Below, piece after piece: positions 59,085 through 64,000 of a stretch of 64,000 bases of DNA. Source of the DNA: Phycisphaerales bacterium (lineage in GTDB: Bacteria > Planctomycetota > Phycisphaerae > Phycisphaerales > UBA1924); contig JADYYE010000088.1 in the NCBI GenBank assembly GCA_020853815.1, positions 62,001 through 126,000 of the forward strand. Reading direction: 5' to 3'. The notes under the pieces are model-generated. The model was not told where the DNA came from. It did not search any database and was given only the letters and a program-made list of their open reading frames with translations. The translations under genes and the position numbers were made by a program. Within the stretch, counting starts at the first letter, position 1. Each line of letters opens with the position of its first letter.

Positions 59085-60827
59085 ATGTCACACTCCACCG
59101 ACCTCCCCATCATCGTCCTCAAGTTCGGCGGCTCCGTGCTCACGCGTGAGCACGACCTCGCCAACGCCGTCCACGAGATCTACCGCTGGAATCGCGAAGG
59201 ATTCCGCGTGGTCGCCGTCGTCTCCGCCCTCGGCAAGACCACCGACAAGCTCCTCGCCCAGGGCCATCACTACGCCAGCACCCCCGAGCCCGGCGCCCTC
59301 GCCTCGCTCGTCGCGACCGGCGAGGCCACCAGCGCCGCGCTCCTGGGCCTCGCCCTCGACCGCGCCGGCATCCCCGCCGAGGTTCTCGACGCCCCCCGCA
59401 TCAACCTCCGCACCCGCGGCGTCGTGCTCGACAGCGAGCCAGTCTCCGTCCACGCCGACGTCATCCGCCGCACGCTCCGCGATCGCGCCGCCGTCGTCGT
59501 TCCGGGCTTCGTGGGACTCGACGACGAAGGCCGCACCACCCTGCTGGGTCGCGGCGGCTCTGACTTCACCGCGCTCTTCCTCGCGCAGCAGCTCAACGCC
59601 GCCCGATGTCGACTCGTCAAGGACGTCAAGGGCCTGTACGAACGCGACCCCGCGCGACCCGGCCCGCTCGCCCGCCGCTTCCGCCACGTCTCGTGGGACG
59701 ACGCCCTCAAGCTCGACGGCCGGATCATCCAGCACAAGGGCGTTCGCTTCGCCAAGGCCCACGAATTCTCCTTCGAGGTCGCCGAGCTCAACGGCCGCGA
59801 ATGCACCGTCGTCGGCGCCGGCCCAACCGTCTTCGGCCCCGTCGATCAACCGCCCCCGCCGCCGCTCCGCGTCGTCTTGCTCGGACTCGGAACCGTCGGC
59901 CTGGGCGTCTATCGCCACCTCATCCGCCGCCCCGATCTCTTCGAGGTCGTCCGCATCGCGGTGCGAAACGCCAAGCGCCACGCCAACGAAGACATCCCCT
60001 CCTACCTGCTCACCAGCGACCCCGAACTCGCCGTCCGCACTCCCGCCGACGTCGTGATCGAAGCAATCGGCGGCGTCGCGCCCGCCGGCGATCTCATCGC
60101 CGCCGCTCTCCGCAACCGCCGCCACGTCATCACCGCCAACAAGGCCGTTATCGCCGAACGCGGCACGGAACTCCAGCAGCTCGCAACCGACTCGGGCGTC
60201 AAGCTCCTCTACGGGGCGGCCGTCGGCGGCGCTTCCCCCATCATCGAGACTCTCGCCACGCTCACAAGCGACCCCGTCGAGTCCATCGACGCCGTGCTCA
60301 ACGGCACCACGAACTTCGTCATCAGCCGCGTCGAGGCGGGAATCGAATTCGAGGACGCCGTGCGCGAGGCCCAGACACTCGGCTTCGCCGAGGCCGATCC
60401 CTCGCGCGATCTCGACGCCACCGACAGCCTCGACAAGATCCGCATCCTCGCCCGCCTCGCCACCGGCCGCGACGCGACCATCGGCGAAAAACGCGGCGTG
60501 CTGGGTGGTATCACAACCCAGGTCCGCTCCGCCGTCGCGGTCAACCATCACCTGCGTCTGGTCGCGTCGCTCCGCAACAACACCGTCAGCGTCGCGCCCA
60601 TCGTCGTGAACGCCTCCACGCCGCTCGGCTCGCTCGCCGCCGAGGAGAACGCGGCGATTCTCCGCACGCGTTCCGGGCGCGAGATCATCGTGCGCGGCAA
60701 GGGTGCCGGCCGCTGGCCGACCTCCGAAGCCGTGCTCGGCGATCTGCTCCAGCTCGCCCGTGACTTCGCCTATGCACCCGCCCGACCGCGCGAATCCGTC
60801 GCCGCCCGAGAGGAGGTGCTCGCGTGA
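59085..60827 (+). CDS. thrA: Fused aspartokinase-homoserine dehydrogenase lacking ACT domains
   Basis: 580 aa from the ATG at 59085, with GGAAG 7 nt upstream. It catalyses the first and third steps from aspartate to threonine and methionine. The aspartokinase domain (residues about 6-258) has IIVLKFGGSVLTREHDL, VVSALGKTTDKLL, LLGRGGSDFTALFLAQQL and KDVKGLYERDPARPG. A Pro-rich linker is followed by homoserine dehydrogenase (about 268-575) with VVLLGLGTVGLGVYRHL, HVITANKAVIAERG, VLNGTTNFVISRVE and AEADPSRDLDATDSLDKI. E. coli ThrA (about 820 aa) has two ACT domains between the parts; here none is present. The stop overlaps the next gene by 4 nt. Confidence 0.92.
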   Translation: MSHSTDLPIIVLKFGGSVLTREHDLANAVHEIYRWNREGFRVVAVVSALGKTTDKLLAQGHHYASTPEPGALASLVATGEATSAALLGLALDRAGIPAEVLDAPRINLRTRGVVLDSEPVSVHADVIRRTLRDRAAVVVPGFVGLDDEGRTTLLGRGGSDFTALFLAQQLNAARCRLVKDVKGLYERDPARPGPLARRFRHVSWDDALKLDGRIIQHKGVRFAKAHEFSFEVAELNGRECTVVGAGPTVFGPVDQPPPPPLRVVLLGLGTVGLGVYRHLIRRPDLFEVVRIAVRNAKRHANEDIPSYLLTSDPELAVRTPADVVIEAIGGVAPAGDLIAAALRNRRHVITANKAVIAERGTELQQLATDSGVKLLYGAAVGGASPIIETLATLTSDPVESIDAVLNGTTNFVISRVEAGIEFEDAVREAQTLGFAEADPSRDLDATDSLDKIRILARLATGRDATIGEKRGVLGGITTQVRSAVAVNHHLRLVASLRNNTVSVAPIVVNASTPLGSLAAEENAAILRTRSGREIIVRGKGAGRWPTSEAVLGDLLQLARDFAYAPARPRESVAAREEVLA

Positions 60828-62005
60828 GACCCTTCACCAAGCTCGTCGCGTTCGACCCCGCGCCCGGCGACCCCGTGCGCCCCGTCGCCACGCCCATCTA
60901 TCAGACCGCGACCTTCGACCAGGAGTCCGCCAGCGAGTTCTCGCGCTACGACTACTCGCGCAGCGGCAACCCCACCCGCGACGTCCTCGAGTCGCTCGTC
61001 GCGTCGCTCGAAGGCGCCTCCCGCGCCCTCTGCTACGCCAGCGGCCTGGCCGCCATCACCGCCGTCACCCGCCTCCTTAAGCCCGGCGACGAGATCATCG
61101 CCAGCGACGACCTCTACGGCGGCTCGTACCGCCTCTTCTCGCGCGTCCTCGCCGACCGCGGCGTCACCACCCGCTACATCGATCTCACCAGCGCCTCGCA
61201 GCTCCGCGCCGAAATATCGAGCAAGACCAAGCTCGTCTACACCGAGTCGCTCACCAACCCCATGCTCCGCGTCTGCCCGGTCCGGGAGCTGGCCGACGTC
61301 GCGCACGCCTCGGGCGCGCTGCTCTGCGTCGATTCGACCTCGCTCTCGCCGTACCTGCACCGCCCCATCGAGCACGGCGCTGACCTCGTCATCCACTCCG
61401 CCACCAAGTACCTCTGCGGCCACAGCGACGTGACCGCCGGTGTCCTCGCCATCGCCGATGCCGAACTGGCCGAGAAGCTCAAGTTCCTCCAGAACGCCGA
61501 AGGCGTCGCGCTCGGGCCGTTCGACGCGTTCCTGCTCCTCCGCGGGATCAAGACGCTCGGCGTCCGCATCGAACACCAGCAGCGCAGCGCCGCCCGAATC
61601 GCCCGCACCCTCGCGCGTCATCCGTCCATCACCGCCGTTCACTTTCCCGGCCTTTCGACCGACGACCAGCGCGTCGTCCACGAGCGTCAGGCCAGCGGCC
61701 CGGGCGCGGTGCTCAGCTTTGAGACCGGCTCCGCCGAGGTCTCGCGCTGGATCGTCGAGTCTCTCAAGCTCTTCAACATCGCCGTCAGCTTCGGCGGCGT
61801 GAACTCCTCCGCCAGCCTCCCGTGGTGCATGTCGCACTCGTCGATCCCCGAGCCCGTCCGCGCCACCAAGCGATTCCCGCCCGACCTGGTGCGCCTCTCG
61901 ATCGGCCTCGAAGACCCGCAGGACCTGATCGACGACCTGACCCACGCCATCGCGCGGGTCACGGGCGTCCACGCGGAACCCAAGGCAATCGAATCGCTGG
62001 CTTGA
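60824..62005 (+). CDS. Second trans-sulfuration PLP enzyme (cystathionine synthase/lyase or sulfhydrylase family)
   Basis: 393 aa from a GTG at 60824 in a GTGA overlap with the preceding stop. PLP-fold motifs are ATPIYQTATFDQESASEFSR, YDYSRSGNPTRDVLESLVASLEG, CYASGLAAITAVTRLL, YTESLTNPMLRV and the PLP lysine Lys195 in IHSATKYLCGHSDVTAG. It is about equally similar to cystathionine beta-lyases and gamma-synthases. Together with the enzyme at 57511 it may supply the two trans-sulfuration steps to homocysteine, which MetH methylates. It is coupled to the aspartokinase-homoserine dehydrogenase gene. Confidence 0.88.
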   Translation: MRPFTKLVAFDPAPGDPVRPVATPIYQTATFDQESASEFSRYDYSRSGNPTRDVLESLVASLEGASRALCYASGLAAITAVTRLLKPGDEIIASDDLYGGSYRLFSRVLADRGVTTRYIDLTSASQLRAEISSKTKLVYTESLTNPMLRVCPVRELADVAHASGALLCVDSTSLSPYLHRPIEHGADLVIHSATKYLCGHSDVTAGVLAIADAELAEKLKFLQNAEGVALGPFDAFLLLRGIKTLGVRIEHQQRSAARIARTLARHPSITAVHFPGLSTDDQRVVHERQASGPGAVLSFETGSAEVSRWIVESLKLFNIAVSFGGVNSSASLPWCMSHSSIPEPVRATKRFPPDLVRLSIGLEDPQDLIDDLTHAIARVTGVHAEPKAIESLA

Positions 62006-62029
62006 ACGGAGCGCCGCCCGATCAACTCT

Positions 62030-62295
62030 GCATGACATTCCACCACTCCCCATTCCCGCTTCTCCGCCTCTGCGACCTCTGCGTTTGACTTCTTCTCTGC
62101 GTATCAGTGTCTCTGTGTTGAACTCTTCTCTTCTCCTCTCTTCTCTTCTCTCCTCCGCGTTCCTCTGATTTCCTCTGATTCCTCTGAGTTCCTGCTTTTC
62201 TCCTTCTCTGCGTTCTCTGCGACCTCTGCGTTGAAAACTCATCTCTTCCATTGCCCATTCCCCATTGCCCATTGCCTTTTCCCTATCCCCGGACC
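62030..62295 (+). repeat. Pyrimidine-rich modular repeat region B
   Basis: About 265 nt of C/T-rich sequence sharing exact modules with region A: the 31-nt unit at 62206-62236 and the 22-nt unit at 62249-62270, plus CCTCTGATTTCCTCTGATT tandems and TCTCTGTGTTGAA. It ends at the start of the semialdehyde dehydrogenase gene. The gene's ribosome-binding site, if any, lies in the tail of the repeat. Confidence 0.85.
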
Positions 62296-62300
62296 TCACC

Positions 62301-63401
62301 ATGCCCACCACCACACCCCTCACGGATTCTCTCGGTTCCATCGCCGTCGTCGGCGCGACCGGCGCCGTCGGGCGCGAAGCCCTCGCCATTCTCGAATCAC
62401 GCGGCGTCGCGGCCTCGCGCATCACTGCGCTCGCCTCGCCACGCTCCGCCGGCACGACGATCCCGTACGCGGGTGGCTTGCTCCGCGTGCAATCGCTCGA
62501 CAACTTTGACTTCCGTCCGATCGACGTCGCGATCTTCTGCGCCACCTCAGCCGTCGCGCGGACCCACGCCCCCCGCGCCATCGAGGCCGGCTCGTTGGTC
62601 GTCGACAACTCATCGGCCTTCCGCTCCGACCCGCGCATCCCGCTGGTGGTGCCCGAGGTCAACACCGACGCGATCACTCCGGCCGACCACCTGATCGCCA
62701 ACCCGAACTGTTCGACGATCATTCTGCTCGTCGCGATCGAGCCGCTCCGCAAGCGATTCGGCGTGCGCGACCTTGTCGTTTCGACGTACCAGGCCGTGTC
62801 GGGCGCCGGCGCCGCGGCTCTCGAAGAACTGCGAACCCAGGCCGCGGACGTGCTCTCGGGCAAATCGCCCTCGCCGCGCGTGTTCAAGGAGCCGTGCGCC
62901 TTCAACGCCTTCAGCCACAACTCAAACGTCGACCCCGAGAGCGGCGTGAACGTCGAGGAACGCAAGATGATCGACGAGACGCGCAAGATCTGGGGCGATT
63001 CCCGCGTCCGCATCACGCCGACCTGCGTCCGCGTCCCGGTTTTCCGCACGCACAGCGAGTCCGTCACGCTGTCGCTCGCCACGCCCGCGAATCTCGACGA
63101 GATCAGGCGCGCCTTCACCAACGCCCGAGGCCTCCGCGTCGTCGACGACCGCGCCGCCAACAAGTTTCCGACCTCCATCGAGGCCTCCGGCGGCGACGAC
63201 GTGCTGGTCGGGCGACTCCGACCCGATCCCGCCGCCACGTTGGATCCATCAGGCCGCACCACACGCTGGTGTTTGTTCATCGCGGGCGACCAATTGCGCA
63301 AGGGCGCGGCCCTCAACGCGGTGCAGATCGCGGAACTGGCCCGAAATCGCTTCGGAGTTCGCATCCCGGACGCATCGCGGAGCGCCACGCTCAGCGTGTG
63401 A
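62301..63401 (+). CDS. asd: Aspartate-semialdehyde dehydrogenase
   Basis: 366 aa from the ATG at 62301. It reduces aspartyl phosphate to the semialdehyde, between the kinase and homoserine dehydrogenase steps. The Rossmann motif SIAVVGATGAVGREALAIL is followed by VVDNSSAFRSDPRIPLVVPEVN and catalytic Cys137 in LIANPNCSTIILLVAI. STYQAVSGAGAAALEEL, CVRVPVFRTHSESVTL (substrate-binding Arg and active-site His) and DQLRKGAALNAVQIAEL close the family pattern. Length is normal. It completes the aspartate-pathway set in this block. Confidence 0.94.
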   Translation: MPTTTPLTDSLGSIAVVGATGAVGREALAILESRGVAASRITALASPRSAGTTIPYAGGLLRVQSLDNFDFRPIDVAIFCATSAVARTHAPRAIEAGSLVVDNSSAFRSDPRIPLVVPEVNTDAITPADHLIANPNCSTIILLVAIEPLRKRFGVRDLVVSTYQAVSGAGAAALEELRTQAADVLSGKSPSPRVFKEPCAFNAFSHNSNVDPESGVNVEERKMIDETRKIWGDSRVRITPTCVRVPVFRTHSESVTLSLATPANLDEIRRAFTNARGLRVVDDRAANKFPTSIEASGGDDVLVGRLRPDPAATLDPSGRTTRWCLFIAGDQLRKGAALNAVQIAELARNRFGVRIPDASRSATLSV

Positions 63402-63439
63402 TTCGGTACACTGCGCGGGTTCCTCAAGGGAGCCCACTC

Positions 63440-64000
63440 GTGAACACCGACTTCAATCGTTCCAACGCTCGATCGATCAAGGCCGCACGCTTGCCACAAC
63501 TGCTCTCCGCACTCGCGCTGGCGACACTCGCCGGCTCGGCCGTCGCCGACGTGCAGTTGCCCGCGATCCTTTCGAACGGCATGGTGCTGCAGCAGCAAAC
63601 CAGCGCCCGCCTGTGGGGCTGGGCGAATCCCAACGAGGCGATCCGCGTAACGCCCAGTTGGCCAGACGCCAAGCCCGTCGAGGGCAAGGCCGATGGTCGC
63701 GGCCACTGGGAGGTGAAGGTGCAGACGCCGCCCGCCGGCGGGCCGTACTCGATCACGATCGCCGGCGAGAATCAGCTGACGATCAGCGACGTGCTCATCG
63801 GAGAGGTGTGGGTGTGCTCGGGCCAGTCGAACATGGAGTGGCCGCTCTCGGCGATCCCAAAGGTCGAGGGCGACACGCCCGCGGCACAGGAAATCGCGGC
63901 CGCGAATCATCCGCAGATTCGCCTGTTCACGGTCGCCAACACGATCTCGCTGCACCCGCGGGCGAACGCGGGCGGAACGTGGAAGGTCTGCTCGCCCACG
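63440..64000 (+). CDS. Sialate O-acetylesterase-like SGNH hydrolase, 3' end outside window
   Basis: 187 codons from a GTG at 63440 (AGGGAG 8 nt upstream) to the right edge. A signal peptide spans residues about 12-37 (LLSALALATLAGSAVA). VQLPAILSNGMVLQQ and WGWANPNEAIRVTPSW are the N-terminal beta domain typical of planctomycete sialate O-acetylesterases, and GEVWVCSGQSNMEWPL holds the catalytic serine (GQSNM). It probably deacetylates acetylated sugars in the periplasm. TACACT near 63411 is a possible -10. Confidence 0.85.
   Translation, partial: MNTDFNRSNARSIKAARLPQLLSALALATLAGSAVADVQLPAILSNGMVLQQQTSARLWGWANPNEAIRVTPSWPDAKPVEGKADGRGHWEVKVQTPPAGGPYSITIAGENQLTISDVLIGEVWVCSGQSNMEWPLSAIPKVEGDTPAAQEIAAANHPQIRLFTVANTISLHPRANAGGTWKVCSPT

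Noticed and set aside
60770-63955. A 1061-codon minus-strand open frame across the aspartate-pathway genes, and similar long antisense frames at 4327-5853, 11923-13365, 49233-50729, 59088-60551 and 34281-36713.
   Set aside because: They lie opposite strongly recognised genes, have Arg/Ala/Gly/Asp-skewed sequence and no family motif. High GC makes such shadow frames common.

Overview
The window is GC-rich bacterial chromosome that looks like a planctomycete of the class Phycisphaerae. The evidence is a prepilin-type protein with an NxxFxDGHV tail, a secreted protein ending in a PEP-CTERM-like tail (PAPGALALAGLALAATRRRR), HEAT/SPOR/TPR envelope proteins, many GTG starts, and long runs of co-directional genes with 4-nt ATGA/GTGA overlaps. 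This assignment is inference from gene style, not from a marker gene. I saw no tRNA, rRNA or CRISPR array.

Layout. 1-2.7 kb: a PstS-like binding protein (cut by the left edge) and a prepilin-like protein. 3-5.8 kb: pyruvate dehydrogenase E1-beta and E2, split by a four-helix-bundle (S23/IVP-type) cassette with 28-nt terminal inverted repeats. 5.9-11.7 kb: prfB with a +1 frameshift site, a coiled-coil secreted protein, an ECF-like sigma factor with a membrane partner, a membrane-anchored SDR, and a TPR protein. 11.8-16 kb: valS, whose reading frame contains a complete RAYT/Y1 transposase module flanked by REP-like palindromes. 16-24.9 kb: a metallopeptidase-like lipoprotein, a transaldolase-like enzyme, an acyl-CoA ligase, TPR/SPOR and HEAT proteins, a lipoprotein joining a Cys-phosphatase-like domain to a c-type heme domain, thioredoxin, and an ECF sigma factor.

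24.9-30.3 kb (minus strand): a compact LysW-dependent operon, lysW-lysX-lysY-lysZ-lysK-homocitrate synthase, that is, lysine by the alpha-aminoadipate route on the LysW carrier. 30.7-45.3 kb: an arabinofuranose/galactofuranose locus. It has a four-part YtfQ-YtfR-YtfT-YjfF-type importer, a 1520-aa GH2-GH51 fusion, a GH127 beta-L-arabinofuranosidase, a ROK regulator and, divergently, an L-fucose/L-arabinose-isomerase-family enzyme. A coherent reading is that the glycosidases release arabinofuranosyl units, the importer takes them up, the isomerase starts catabolism and the ROK protein senses the sugar.

45.4-57.2 kb: a Tat-exported sugar isomerase/epimerase-like protein, small membrane and secreted proteins, cobalamin-dependent methionine synthase (metH), a TlpA-like redoxin, a TauE/SafE permease, a 3D-domain protein and endonuclease III. 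57.2-63.4 kb: a methionine/threonine block. An S-box SAM riboswitch precedes a trans-sulfuration PLP enzyme, followed by a fused aspartokinase-homoserine dehydrogenase, a second trans-sulfuration PLP enzyme and aspartate-semialdehyde dehydrogenase. Two pyrimidine-rich modular repeat regions sit just upstream of the aspartokinase and semialdehyde dehydrogenase genes. The right edge cuts a sialate O-acetylesterase-like gene.
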